Positions 22,738 through 33,637 of a stretch of 64,000 nt of DNA are shown piece after piece. The notes under the pieces are model-generated. The model worked only from the letters and a program-made list of their open reading frames with translations. It was not told the origin of the DNA and ran no database searches. The stretch covers positions 3,251,647-3,315,646 of the forward strand of contig CM037470.1 in NCBI GenBank assembly GCA_021014325.1, read 5' to 3'. Every line of letters begins with the position of its first letter. Within the stretch, counting starts at the first letter, position 1. The translations under genes were made by a program, and so were the position numbers. The stretch is from Plazaster borealis. Its lineage: Eukaryota; Echinodermata; Asteroidea; Forcipulatida; Labidiasteridae.

Positions 22738-22848
22738 ACATGCAGAGTATACTGTTCGAAACGTTGAGACCACACCGGCTCTTTTCAGATCGAGCCAACA
22801 CATGGTTGTACCCGCAAGTTTACTATTTATTTATTCATAGTTACTCCT
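22738..22848 (+). mobile_element. Penelope-like 3' stem-loop fragment
   Basis: Degenerate copy of the motif at 20738: GCAGAGTATACTGTTCGAAA, CGTTGAGACCACACCGGCTC, then GTACCCGCAAGTTTACTATT. Confidence 0.5.
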
Positions 22849-22868
22849 TATGCAGGCTTTCATCAATG

Positions 22869-25800
22869 TCATGACACACAGTACTCGGCGATACATAGGC
22901 TTGCATTTGTCCCTCCAAAACCAAATGAGTTCGTCAAGGCTATTCGCCTATGGGTATTGGGTACGTGCCATGGCTGGGCAAGATGCGGCACGTAGTTCAT
23001 ATCAAAATCTTCTGTAGTGGATTGAAGATTTATCGTCGGTGGCAACATTTTCTGTGGAAAGTTAATAATACTTGGTTTTTTATACAGTGGACATCCTTGT
23101 GGCTAGATTAAAGCACTTTACAAACATTATTATCCCTGTTCATCTGCCATACTTAGACCACTCCTGAAACTTTTGCAACTCCCTGGGGAGCATATAACCC
23201 CCGAGCTGCTTATATTAGCACTAAGGGGTTAAACCAACGCAACACTGTCTCAGTCCACTCAGGATCCCATTGCAGACATATTCGAGAAAACTGTATCTGA
23301 AAACCTATTCATTTTCAGAGTCATTACCAAACATATACAGACCCTTTAAGGCCAAACCTTGCTGATAAGTTCTAAGCTCTACTTACTGTTCTACAAGCCA
23401 TGGTGGTGAAGACGGCTTCCAGAGACCCAGCAGCTCCCAAGAGGTGACCCGTAGCTCCCTTAGTGGAGGAGACCGAGAGAAGGTCCTTGTGATTTGGGAA
23501 GAGTCTCCTAATGGCTTGATTCTCAACCGCATCGCCTGAAAGGAAAAGATGACGATGTAGAATCATAAGACATGTGGCCGAGTGGTTTATAGCATCAAAT
23601 TCAAGTTCCGATGGTTAAGTCATCAGGGGGTGAGGGTTCGAATCCCGGTCATGACACTTGTATCCTTGGGCAAGATACTTTACTGTAATTGCTTCTCTTC
23701 ACCCAGGTGTATACATCGGTACCTGCGAGGGTAGAGGTTGATATTGTGTTTGAAAAAGCCTTCAGAGCGCCACAGCAGCTCGGGGCTGTATACTCCCCAG
23801 GGAGCTGAGAAAGATTACAGAGATGTTATTGGCCCAATGACCAGGGCACTAATGTAAAGCGCATTGATATGTTATTGTAAAATGCGCTACATAAGAACTA
23901 TTTATTATTATTCCCAAAATCATGACATGGGCTTCATAAACCTTAGTTTCATAAAACTCCTACTGTCCGACCATTCAACATCATCCACTGTGGTTTTGGA
24001 TGATGAACAAACTATGCCAGCCTGCAATATATCATGTGGTGAATGCATCTACACAGTACACAGCCAACCCTCCAACTGTCTAACCATTTAATATCATCCA
24101 CTGTGGCTTTGAATGATAGATAAACTATGCCAGCCTGCAATTCATCATGTGGTGAATGCATCTACACAGTACACATTCAACCCTCCTACTGTCTGACCAG
24201 TCGATATCATCTGCTGTGGTTTTGAAGGATAGATATACTATGCCAGCCTGCAGTATGATATAATGTGCGTGCACATAAACAGTACAGACATGTTTACAGT
24301 TCAAGACAAGCAATGCACATGCAAAGATGAAATGTTAAAAGTGATGTCAAATCATTGTGTCTACTCCATCACTCTTTTATGTATATCTTTTGCTATAACA
24401 TCAGTCAACATAATGTTACACTATTCTAAATTTACTTTGATATACATGTAGTTGTAACGAGAGAGTAAAAGTTAAACTAAATAAATCTTTGAAATAAAAC
24501 TTCTTCAAGGCCTTACCGAGTGGAGTTGAGGTAGCGTGAGTGTTGATATACGACACGTCCTCCATGGCTATCCCAGCATCCTTTGCAGATGCCCTCATGC
24601 AGAGCTCGGCACCTTCACCGTCCTCACTCGGAGCAGTCATGTGATTAGCGTCACCTGATGACCTCATGGAAAAAAGAAGCACAACTTTAAAAGGTATGTT
24701 TTTACCATTGGTTTTTGAAAGAGTGAATTCATACCAATCGTCTAGTTTTCAATAAAGACACCATCCAACCAACTCTTCAAAATGTCATCAAATTCGGGTG
24801 ATACACCCATAGGACATCACTTCAATCTTCCTAATCACTCTATTTCTGACATGATTTTACAGGGCATTGAGGCACTAGGTAACCACAGACTGTTCATCTG
24901 AGTAGGGAGAAACTGTGGATAAGGCGCCTCCAGACCATTCAACCCCATGGTCTGAACATCCAAGAATTTGCCTTCTCCTTTTTCCACAGGTATCCCCTTT
25001 TTAGCCGTTTCATTCACTAGTTAATCACTGCAATTAAATTGAATGTAGATTTCGCGTTGCTTCAAGTTAAATTGAATATAATGCTACATAAATTTGAATG
25101 CCTCAAAGTGAAATTGACTGCAGTTTCAACTAAGAAAGTAATTTTGCCTCTTCAGTTGAAACATGATGCATGACCGAGAAATAGGCAGCTTTTTTGCCAA
25201 AAATAACCAAGAAAACCTATTAGCTACGTATTTCTGATTATGTATAAAGAAATGAGTGGACTCAACAAAGTCTATTCTATATAACCTACCTGATAGTCCA
25301 TATCCAAGGACTTCTGCTAGTATAGTGGCACCACGAGAAATTGCATGTTCGTGCTCCTGCGACAACAAAAAACAAACGACAGGAATGAATGAGCAAAAAG
25401 AGACAAGAGCCCCTTTTTGAAACCATGACTTGAGCTTGGGGTTAGGCTCAGGCTATGACAGTTACTTAATGTGTGCTTCAAGTCTGGGCCTTCAAATAGT
25501 CAGGCGGTACACACACACAAACACGACATAGGGAAGTCCACGCACACATTACGCAAATCTCCCTTTAAGAATTTCCGAGTTTGGCCACAAAAACTTGAAA
25601 AGTATACATCTTTTCACCAAGTGTGTGTGTTTACATTGAATTACTTGGGTCATTCAACTTATTGGATGAGCAGTTAATCTGCCTGGGGCAGTCATCAGCC
25701 CTACTGGCTTGTGCATGATCCAATTAAGCCCACTGTTTCGGAAAGGAATTACATGGAGATAACAGGTGTGAGTTGCCAGATGAAAAGGATGTTTTACTTT

Positions 25801-28800
25801 AACCTTTTTCTTTAATGGAGCAGTCCGGTAATGCATCACACAACAAATCATGGATACAGTAAAGTACTTGCAGTACATACACAGTGGCTTATGGGCCGTC
25901 TTGGTAAAATGCTGGACATACCTCCAATATGATGATGGCAGCGCCCTCTGACATCACAAAACCATCTCTGTCTTTATCGAAGGGTCTTGATGACTTCATT
26001 GGTTCCTCGTTGAAGTTCTTACTCAACGCTCTCGCCCTGAGAATGGGATTTAAGATCGGAGAAAATGCACATTGCTCATAAGCAAAAGTTAGCGACAGAC
26101 CAAGAATAATAAAAAGAGATACAAATGAACTTGTGATTGTTTTTCGGTATCGAGTGCTTACCACTGTGGCCTTGGTTGATTTCCCTGTCTAACCCCCTCC
26201 AACCACCCCAACCCTGCTCCTTTCGCCCTCCACTCCAACAAGCAAATACAGAGTAAGCTTTTCACTCACTTTGCAAATCCAGCCAAAGCAAGAAGGCAGC
26301 AACCCCTCACTCATCTATCCCCTACTCCGCTCCTACCCCCGCCCTCCACTCTTACAATCAAATTACAGAGAGTCACTTTGCAAATCCAGCCGAAGCTAGC
26401 CGGCAGATGCAGGCCACTGTTCACGTACGACCCCCCTCCATCGAACCCCTACCTCTCAACTCTAACAATCAAATACAGAGAAAGCTTTTCACTCACTTAG
26501 AAAATCCAGCCAAAGCTAGAGGGCAGATGCAGGCCTCAGTGCCCCCAGCAATCATAACATCTGCGTCTCCATGTCTGATGAATCTGGAGGCGTCTCCAAT
26601 AGCATGTGCCCCAGTGGTACACGCAGTGGACACTGCATGATTTGGACCCTGGTGGATAAAGGTCATCCAGGATTAGTCGATCATCAAAAAGGATTGGTTA
26701 CATATGATAGAAAACAACAACATTCCTGGTGAAATTTTCTCAATGTTTGTGAAATGTTACAAAATGAGCTTCGTGTGCATTCCTCCCTTGTGTCAAAGCT
26801 TGCGAAAGCTCTGAAGCGTGAGATGAGAAGGAAACAATCCGCGCTCGTTAAATTCGTCGCAAGGAGTCTTGGTTTTTGGGGGGATCGTGTGAAAAGGGCT
26901 ATGTCTTGTAGATTATGGTGAAGTCATCTTGGGTTTTTTTTTCCCATTAAAAAGGGGCTGGAAGAGGGAAATATAGTCTAGCACCTTCTCGAAAACAGGA
27001 TTTTAATGCAATTTTTTTATGAGATCAAATTTTTAAAGGATTAACCTTACCTTGCACTTGTATCTGATTGCAATGTGACCGGCAGCCATGTTGGTCAAAA
27101 TACGAGGAACGAAAAATGGGCTGACCTTCCTGTAACCCTGGAAACGAGAAGATAAGTTGATACAATAATAATAATAAACGGTATGGGTTATATTAACACC
27201 TAAAAGAATCAAAGTTATTCTCAAGCTTGCCCTGCTGTTTTGGGGTTTTTTCATTGGAGAAGGCGCAGCACTGTTGCACTTTTTTCACGTACCACATAGT
27301 GGCTATGTGACAACCATAGTGAAAGCTGAGCGAAGCTATCATACAGGGAAAAAGCAGTGGTTCAGCATTAAAAAATCTATCGAAAATACAGAATGTGGCT
27401 TTGAAAATGGTATTGTTTACAGTACAGATTTGTCCGAGGTCTTGGTCTTGTCTTGTCTTGATGGATACTGCACCAACAACCCTTCTAAGGGTCGGTAGTG
27501 CGCACAGAATTGCCAACCATGCTAGAAATACCAGGGCGAACCCCCTTTTCTTAGCGATAAGTGTACCGGTTCTTTTAGGTGTATTACACAACACGTGGCA
27601 CCTACAACTTTACCTCCCATCAGAAGGATGAAGCAATTATGGTTAAAGTGTCTTGCTTAAGGACACAAGTGTCAAGACTGGGACTCAAACCCACACTCTC
27701 CTGTTCAGAACACCACAGCTTGAGTTCGGTGCGCCTGATCGCCCCGCCACAACATGCCACTGGTCTTGGTCTCCTTGGTCTCAATGGGGAGGTATTGGTC
27801 TTGGATATTGAGGTCTCAGTCTCGGTCCTGGTATTAGTCTCAGAGAGGAGGTCTCAGTCTCAGTCTCCGCCTTGGACTTTATGGTCTCGACGACAACACT
27901 GCTGGCTCAATAACCCAAGTCTGTGACCAAAATGTTAGGTTACAGTAAGACGCCAAACATCGCTAGTTACCTGATTTTGAAGACTGATGCCAGTGTCTAC
28001 AATATCTTGAAGGCTAACCATTCCCATGCCGACGGCCACGCCCTAAATAGACAGAAAATGTAGTTTCAACTATTTGCATTATAATTCTCTTTGAACAGAA
28101 CTACAGCCTGTCTACTTGTTGACTTAGACTCCCATTGATACTAAAGTGAGGCTCGAAGGACAAAATGTCTGGCCTCTGTCTCCTGACAGATTTTTTATAA
28201 ATGTCCTTAATGGGAAACTTTTGGGGATGCCGCTATCCGGCAGCTTATTTACCAGGTAAATCCATTGTTCTTAAAAAATCTGTGCATAATCAGAATTACA
28301 CAAAGAATGGAAATTGACCTGGGAAGTCTCCCATTGTGATGTATTTTTGTGTGTGTCCAGTCCTTGCTAACCCACACTCTGCTGACCAGAAACACCAGAG
28401 CTTGATTTTGGTGCTCTTAACCGCCCGGCCACGACACGCCATAAAGATAATTTTGCTGAGCACCATTTTCAGCTCGAATTTGTTGCCAGTTTTGTGGCTA
28501 TGAAACTCAATATTTTTGTTATCAATCGATTATCAAAAACCAGGACTCTATGGAGCTGCTTAAAGCAGAAATGAGCAATATGCCGGTCAAAAATTGTACA
28601 TGTGGCCTGGTAGTTTGGCTGGTAACCTTACTCTGGTAAGCATAATTTTGCTGTGCTTAGCTACTTTTTGTGCTTAGTTGAAACTGGGCCCCCTCGGTTC
28701 ACTGAAGTGGGTACTCACAGTGGCAACCATGTCTTTCTGAGTTGTTGGAAACCAGTCAGCTTGTGTCAGTGCTTCTTGAGTTGCAGCCAATGCAAAAACT

Positions 28801-31705
28801 GATGCCTCTGCCATTGTACGTTGCTCCTAGATATGGGAATGAAAAATAGAATAGAATATTTGAAATAAAAAAGTAGCATCCCATTAAAGTGATCCCCTGG
28901 CTGCCACTTTCCAAGTTGTGTTGTAAACTTGGGTGTGATCCCTGGCTAAACGGCAGCTAACGGTTGTATGGCTTCTGACTGGCACCCCCAAACAAAGATA
29001 TTGACAAAATAGGGAGACGGCCAACATAGAGCTAGATAGCTCAGTTAGCAGAGCTAAATGTTAAATCGGAGGTCTTTGGTTCGAATCATGCTCTAGTAAA
29101 TTTTTCTTTGTTCAACCCCAAATCATTTAGAATAGATTAAAATAGAATTATTTTTTGTTTCCGAATACAGATACTTTTTTTCCATTGGCTAAGGGAAACA
29201 TTAAAAACTCACAAAAACAAATACTTTATTACATTATAAACCATGTCTGAAAGGTTATCTTGAGAGGGCAAGGTCATTTTCATTTTGCAAAGGGCACTTC
29301 CATAGAAAATCCTAAAGTCTATGCGAAACTTTTGAAGGGGCACCAAGGCTAAGACCAGGGAAATAAAGGCCAAGGCCTTTGCGGCTTTCGTGTAATTCCA
29401 GGCCTAATAAACCACATTTGGGGTTGAACAAAGAATAATTGTTAGAACGGGAAAAAATTACTAGAGCGGGATTTGAACAAACGACCTCCGGTAAAAAAGA
29501 AAAATTGCAATAACTAGGCTAACAATTTATTTTGGGACCATTGGAACAACACATTATTGATTTAGGTAGTGAATCCTTACTGATGATGATGCAAAGTCTG
29601 TGATGTTAAGCTCCCCATCTCCGTCTCCCCTTGGTACATAACCAGCTGCGGAAAAAAATAAAGAAGGAAAACTTCTATTGAGCAAGTTTGTTGACAACAC
29701 TTTCTCCAACAATGAGTAGAATTAGTCCTAGCAGTAGTAAACAAAAGATACATAGCAGTTATCCTGTTTGTAAATGTGACACAATTCCACTGTAAGCCAC
29801 GCCCACTTTACACAAAGTGGCTCCAACGATTACCAGAAGCCCAAAAGGCATGAAAGGAGTTGCATTGAGCTAGTTTTTCTTTGATGATTTATGTAAGAAA
29901 AGTTTAATAATATGACTTGGCTTTTAACAAACGTTCTTCAAAGAGTAAGGTCTTCTCAGAATTAAAAGGTTTCCATCACAGGAATGCTTTGGAATAATGA
30001 AGAGGGAGAATTCTTTGTAAAATTACACTTCTGGTTAGGGTAGGAGTCGAAAGTAGCAAAAACTTTGGACTTGCAGCAGCCAGATACACATGCGTGTGAC
30101 ACAATGCCTTACCAAGAATAATAAAATTCAATAAAAACTAGATCTCACCAACTTGACATGGAATCTTCTCATAGCCTGGACCCAAGACGTTTGATATTCC
30201 ACAGGAGCCGTCTAAGACCCGGGGCCATACATACTTGATTCCTGAACCTAATGGACAAACTACTCCTGCAGGAAGAAAACACATTGTGTGATAATTACAT
30301 TTGTGGAGTGGACTTGCGATTTATCGTAACCCTCCATTCCTCTGACGGTCGCAGAGACTGTTGGGAGGATATATGTACCCCAATTGTGACTGGTTAATAA
30401 TAACCTATTTTTTGTGTCGTTCGCGAAGCAGTGCCAGGTAGTCCTCTTGGTTAATGCACGGATGTGGACAATAAATTTGGTAATTTAACAATACATTTCA
30501 TGCCGACTACCCTTGTACCTAGCCCAGGTTGGACTCCTCCGTTGCATACAACGCGACGGAGTCCAGGGTATAAAGGTCCTCAGGCATTGCGAAAAAATTT
30601 ATAACCATTTTTTATCATATTTTTACCTTTTTGAGGAAGCTGAAACGTGACTCACATGTTCCTTGTATCCTGAACCTTACGCCTGCTCTATTCAGAATTG
30701 CCAATTTTATCCTTGGATGACATTATTGTGAAAATAAAATGGAAATTGACGCATTCGTTGCGACAACCTCAACTGACATGGAACCAAGTCCACAAAAGAG
30801 GGCGCTGTCTAACCCGTAACACTGAACGCTTTTTCTTCCGGGCGGCAACACGACGGAGTCGCAGCGCCAGTGCACAACTTGGACTTATTTTCGGAAATAA
30901 TGTCATTCATGGATGTATTTGATAGGTTTTGAACTCAGCAAAAGTGTAATTAAAGGCACCAAGAATAAGTGAATGGAGTTTCAGCTTCTCAAATTAGGTA
31001 AAAATGTTTTAAAATGTTACTCAAAATTTTGTTCGCATTGTAAAGGATCTTTATACCCAGGACGTCAGTGCAGTGGCACTGACTGACGTCCTACCAGGGC
31101 TACCTTGTACCCTACAATAATTGTAACCCTCCATCCTTCCGACGGTTGCAGAAACTGTTGGGAGGATGGATTTAACTTGAACTAGACAGGTTAATAATTA
31201 TAATTTGTTTAAACCTATTTTTGTACCTTTCTTTGCAAAGCGGGAGATAATCCTCTCGGTTAAAACAAGGATATAGTTGATATAATATTAATGAACAGTT
31301 AAACAAAATGTTGGCTACCCTTGCCTTTGCGAGTTGTGTACCCTCCTTACAAAGAGGGCATTAATTTATACGACCCCCCCCCCCTCCCGCCTGCTGCCAC
31401 ACCCCCTTCTGGTGGTCCAACAACATCAATGCACTCAGCTCAGTCATCTTTTAAATCTTCCCAACGTTTTTGTAACGTAGCCCCCCATCCCCCGCCCCCG
31501 TATATTTGTATTAATTAAATATTAATATTATTATTAAATATTTTTAGTTGTTATTTAGATTCTACTCACCGACACCAGTGATGACAACTCGCCTTCGTTG
31601 TAAGTTACCATGGCTGCAATACTTTCTGCGAAGGCCACTACAGTACAGAAATGTCAAGAGCTTTCTTTCATTCCGTGCTTTTAAAAGTTTGTTTACAATC
31701 AACAT
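22869..31705 (-). CDS. OXSM: 3-oxoacyl-[acyl-carrier-protein] synthase, mitochondrial
   Basis: Twelve exons, in coding order: 31570-31705, 30149-30265, 29581-29645, 28719-28826, 27971-28042, 27051-27137, 26497-26648, 25922-26036, 25290-25356, 24517-24654, 23387-23535, 22869-23051. All introns are GT-AG and all phases agree, giving 1389 nt and 462 aa; I recall the human protein as about 459 aa. The enzyme performs the decarboxylative condensation of malonyl-ACP with a growing acyl chain in mitochondrial type II fatty acid synthesis, which supplies lipoate precursors. Residues 1-35 are Lys/Arg-rich without acids after Glu13, as in a transit peptide. The KAS II-type active site is complete: nucleophile Cys205 (VSTACTTG), His346 ([10 protein letters not shown]), Lys378 and His383 ([15 protein letters not shown]), with the gate motif GFGGTN near 446-451. 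No frameshift or missing exon is seen. Repeats crowd the introns, notably a 583 bp transposon in intron 1 and tandem copies of the end of exon 7 in intron 7. Confidence 0.97.
23571..23910 (+). mobile_element. tRNA-derived SINE (family B) in OXSM intron 11
   Basis: A-box-like GTGGCCGAGTGG and B-box GGTTCGAATCCCGG mark a tRNA-Leu/Ser-like head. The tail ends GCGCTACATAAGAACTATTT followed by ATT repeats, the same 3' end as L2/CR1-like LINEs at 59385 and 60455. Retrotransposition by such a LINE is inferred from that shared tail. Confidence 0.75.
23956..24280. repeat. Tandem repeat, ~114 bp unit, three copies
   Basis: Each unit has ATCATCCACTGTGGTTTTG-like sequence, ACTATGCCAGCCTGCA, CATGTGGTGAATGCATCTAC and ACAGTACACA. 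An inverted relative is at 48340-48555 in the WD40 gene and a fragment at 55322-55372. Within OXSM intron 10. Confidence 0.8.
26235..26545 (-). repeat. Tandem copies of the 3' edge of OXSM exon 7
   Basis: On the minus strand the last ~40 nt of exon 7 plus its donor (ending GCTGGATTTTCTAAGTGAGT at 26491) is followed by two more diverged copies near 26360-26415 and 26262-26310. Each copy has GGATTTGCAAAGTGA. The copy nearest 26270 keeps a strong GTGAGT donor. The repeat period is roughly 110-120 bp and also includes intronic CAAATACAGAG-like sequence. Confidence 0.8.
27560..27760 (-). mobile_element. SINE family B, inverted, in OXSM intron 5
   Basis: On the minus strand the head reads TGGCGGGGCGATCAGG with B-box GGGTTTGAGTCCCAG, then GTGTCCTTAAGCAAGACACT as in the copies at 48560 and 53778. 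It is followed by a GGTCTCAGTCTC-rich simple repeat at 27755-27885 (plus strand). Confidence 0.6.
28338..28445 (-). mobile_element. SINE family B fragment, inverted, in OXSM intron 4
   Basis: Contains the minus-strand head segment around GTGGCCGGGCGGTTAAGAGC and GGTTAGCAAGGACTGG. The body is missing. Confidence 0.5.
28560..28700. mobile_element. Fragment of GGGCCCAATTTCAT-type stem-loop MITE
   Basis: Shares GAGCTGCTTAAAGCAGAAAT, TAGTTTGGCTGGTAACCTTA and GCTTAGTTGAAACTGGGCCC with the copies at 33443-33637 and 54491-54684. Lies in OXSM intron 4. Confidence 0.55.
28898..29120 (+). mobile_element. tRNA-derived SINE (family A) in OXSM intron 3
   Basis: The upstream part (AAACTTGGGTGTGATCCCTG, TGGCTTCTGACTGGCACCCC) is followed by a tRNA-like segment with A-box TAGCTCAGTTAGCAGAGC and B-box GGTTCGAATCATG, then TTTTTCTTTGTTCAACCCC. 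Same design as the copies at 51258, 56658 and 57645. It is not a functional tRNA gene because the acceptor stem does not pair. Confidence 0.75.
29405..29505 (-). mobile_element. SINE family A fragment, inverted, in OXSM intron 3
   Basis: Minus-strand B-box and tail (GGAGGTCGTTTGTTCAAATC, then TCTTTGTTCAACCCC) are present; the A-box half is lost. Confidence 0.55.
30328..31320. repeat. Direct repeat pair (~200 bp) flanking a transposon in OXSM intron 1
   Basis: 30328-30519 and 31127-31320 share GTAACCCTCCAT, GACGGT, CAGA, ACTGTTGGGAGGAT, a GGTTAATAAT block and GTCCTCTTGGTTA-like sequence. A shorter inverted relative occurs near 32595-32640. The 583 bp element at 30520-31102 sits at the end of the first copy. 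Confidence 0.6.
30520..31102. mobile_element. 583 bp non-autonomous DNA transposon with 9-bp target duplication
   Basis: Terminal inverted repeats TAGCCCAGG / CCAGGGCTA are flanked on both sides by the identical 9-mer CCTTGTACC. Each end carries a hairpin: GGACTCC...GGAGTCC at the left and GGACGTCAGTG...CACTGACTGACGTCC at the right, with ATAAAGG / CTTTAT next to them. A highly similar inverted copy is at 44645-45233. It contains no transposase; a 74-codon frame at 30698 is shared by both copies but looks non-protein-like. A 9-bp duplication recalls Mutator-type elements, but no family was confirmed. Confidence 0.85.
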
Positions 31706-31800
31706 TGTTTATGTGTGTCTTGTTTTTAAAGTTGTAAACGTGCGCGCGCCAACATAAAACACTATTATTGGTTCCAACATCATTTTCTAGCGTTGGTCAA
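31706..31800 (-). promoter_or_regulatory. OXSM 5' UTR / promoter-proximal region
   Basis: On the minus strand this precedes the OXSM ATG (AAACAATGTTG) and contains GGCGCGCGCACG near 31741-31750, a local CpG cluster. No TATA motif is seen. A plus-strand AAGATGGCGACG at 31980 is a possible divergent start, but its frame stops after 15 codons. Confidence 0.35.
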
Positions 31801-33007
31801 AATTCGTATACGACCGTCACCACAGACCAAACTGCGGTTTCATGCTGTGAGTCAATGTACGAAACTCGGTCGTTGACGAACCTTTAAATTTGGCGCTTAC
31901 ACGAAACGTTGTGGCGGGGTCCAATTTTGGTGATCGCACTTATTTCTGGGATGGGTCAAAGGTCGTTTCATGGAGAAACAAGATGGCGACGTCCATGGGG
32001 TTCCATTTCGATCAGATAACAGGATGTTGAAAAACGGTAACTAACTGTAAACAAAACCCATAATAATAAATAAAATCTAACCACCCCTTTTATCAAGAAA
32101 CGGCAGAAGTTTTTACGTAGTCTATAAACTATTGAAATCCTTGAATTGAAGTTGTAGTCTCCATTCATTTCGATCCCTAAAATACTAAAATATATTATTA
32201 TTAGTATTACAATACATGTATTACTAGGAGGGCCTACTAAATAAAAAAATAGTTTCCCTTCAAAAATCAAAGTTCATTCCTCATTCCATAATTCAATAAT
32301 ATTCAATAAATTTCCTGAGAATCAATGACTAATGAGAGACAGTTTCGTCTTCTATCAATTTTCGACACATGGCGTGCTAAAATATCGCAAAAGTTTAATT
32401 GTCAATGGGGATGGACTGTACTGTCATGAGGCTGGTGTGAGATGAATTACTTTAATACTTATGTAAATTAAATTATGTAAATTAAATATTTAACAAAAAT
32501 TACAGCACATTCTCAATTTATGATGATTAATTTAATAAATAGGCTTATTAAATAATAATATTACTATTTATTACAACAAGATAGACCAACCTACACCTCC
32601 ATCCTCCCGACCCGAAGGTTAAAGAGGATGGAGGGTTAGGATTATCCCAACTGACCTAGGCTGGAAAACTGTAGCTCAATTATGGGACCCCCGTCCAAAA
32701 GTTTATTATACTAGTCTTGGTGCAATGCAAGATCTTCTCGTTTTTATTTGTAAAAAATATTCACCTCGCCCCCAACCTCTTGTAAAAATGATCACTTTTT
32801 TGGAAATAAATTATTATTTTAAATAGTTTACAGCCCATTACATTACAAAGAAGAGTCAGTTACAAAGTTTTAGGTTGGACACCACCTCAGTGCACTTGGC
32901 ATGCGGTACGGTGCCAACCAATTTATACTATTCTGTTTATTTTTATTCTTGTGTATTTTTTTACTGTTTTTCTCACAGAATGAATTCATCATTTCAATAA
33001 AATCATA
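31801..33007. other. AT-rich intergenic upstream of OXSM
   Basis: No gene is supported. 32595-32640 holds a short inverted relative of the CCTCCAT...GGGAGGAT repeat seen at 30328 and 31127; otherwise unique. Confidence 0.45.
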
Positions 33008-33346
33008 AAGGTATTATTGTACACGTTTGGTAACAGCTCAAAATCAGTGTTCACATTTTATGTGATTCAACATATGCATAAACAAACAAACCTGTGAAAG
33101 TTTGAGCTCAATTGGTCATCGAGGTTATGAGAAAATAGTGAAAAGAGACCTTATGTGTTTTCTGTTTTTTCAAAATTTCGCGCGTCTAATAAAAACTATT
33201 GTTTTACTCATTTCTCAGAAACGATAGCATTTTAACCAGAAATATTTAAAGGAACCCTTTCAACCATTACTTACTTTAAATCATGTAAGTTGTGTGTGAA
33301 TCTGTGAACATTTGTGTTTTTCAATCTTACTGTACAGGGCCTTTAA
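33008..33346. mobile_element. TTAA-type MITE related to families 1 and 4
   Basis: Begins AGGTATTATTGTACACGTTTGG and ends TTACTGTACAGGGCCTTTAA. The left half matches family 1 (CATATGCATAAACAAAC, GAGCTCAATTGGTCATCG) while the right half does not, so it is a hybrid or distinct subfamily. Confidence 0.65.
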
Positions 33347-33442
33347 AGCTCAGCCTAACAAAGTACTTCAAGCAATCAGTCGTTGCCTCAGTAAAGATTC
33401 TTCAGAATCATGCACACAGCGTTCTCCCCAAAGTTTTAGCCA

Positions 33443-33637
33443 GGGCACAATTTCATAGAGCTGCTTAAGCACAAAAAATAGTTAAGCACAACAAAATTAT
33501 GCTTACCGGAATAAGGTTACCAGCCTAACTACCATGCCACATGTACAATTTGTGACTGGTATCCTGCTTATTTCCGCTTAGCACAAAATTGTTAAGCAAT
33601 TTTTTCTGCTTAAGCAGCTCTATGAAATTGGGCCCTG
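33443..33637. mobile_element. Palindromic stem-loop MITE (GGGCCCAATTTCAT family)
   Basis: The arms CACAATTTCATAGAGCTGCT / TAAGCACAAAAAATAG mirror TTTTTTCTGCTTAAGC / AGCTCTATGAAATTGGGCCC. Inner stems around AAGCATAATTTTG-like sequence also pair. Other copies are at 28560, 48087, 50434 and 54491. Confidence 0.8.

Larger units (their letters stand above)
21311..22868. other. Intergenic between HDNR gene and OXSM 3' ends
   Basis: The two genes converge here. The stretch holds a truncated tRNA-like SINE (about 21905-22028), a palindromic MITE (22490-22660), a Penelope-like fragment (22738-22848) and otherwise AT-rich sequence. An 85-codon plus-strand frame at 21620-21874 looks loosely like retroelement debris but I cannot support it. 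Confidence 0.5.

Noticed and set aside
30698..30922. Shared ORF with 44825-45055 (two near-identical 74-76 codon frames)
   Set aside because: Both lie inside the two copies of the same hairpin-ended transposon; the peptide has no domain features and one copy has an indel.
31980..32040. Divergent first exon starting ATGGCGACG opposite OXSM
   Set aside because: The frame stops after 15 codons and the nearest GTAACT donor comes after the stop; at most a noncoding divergent transcript.
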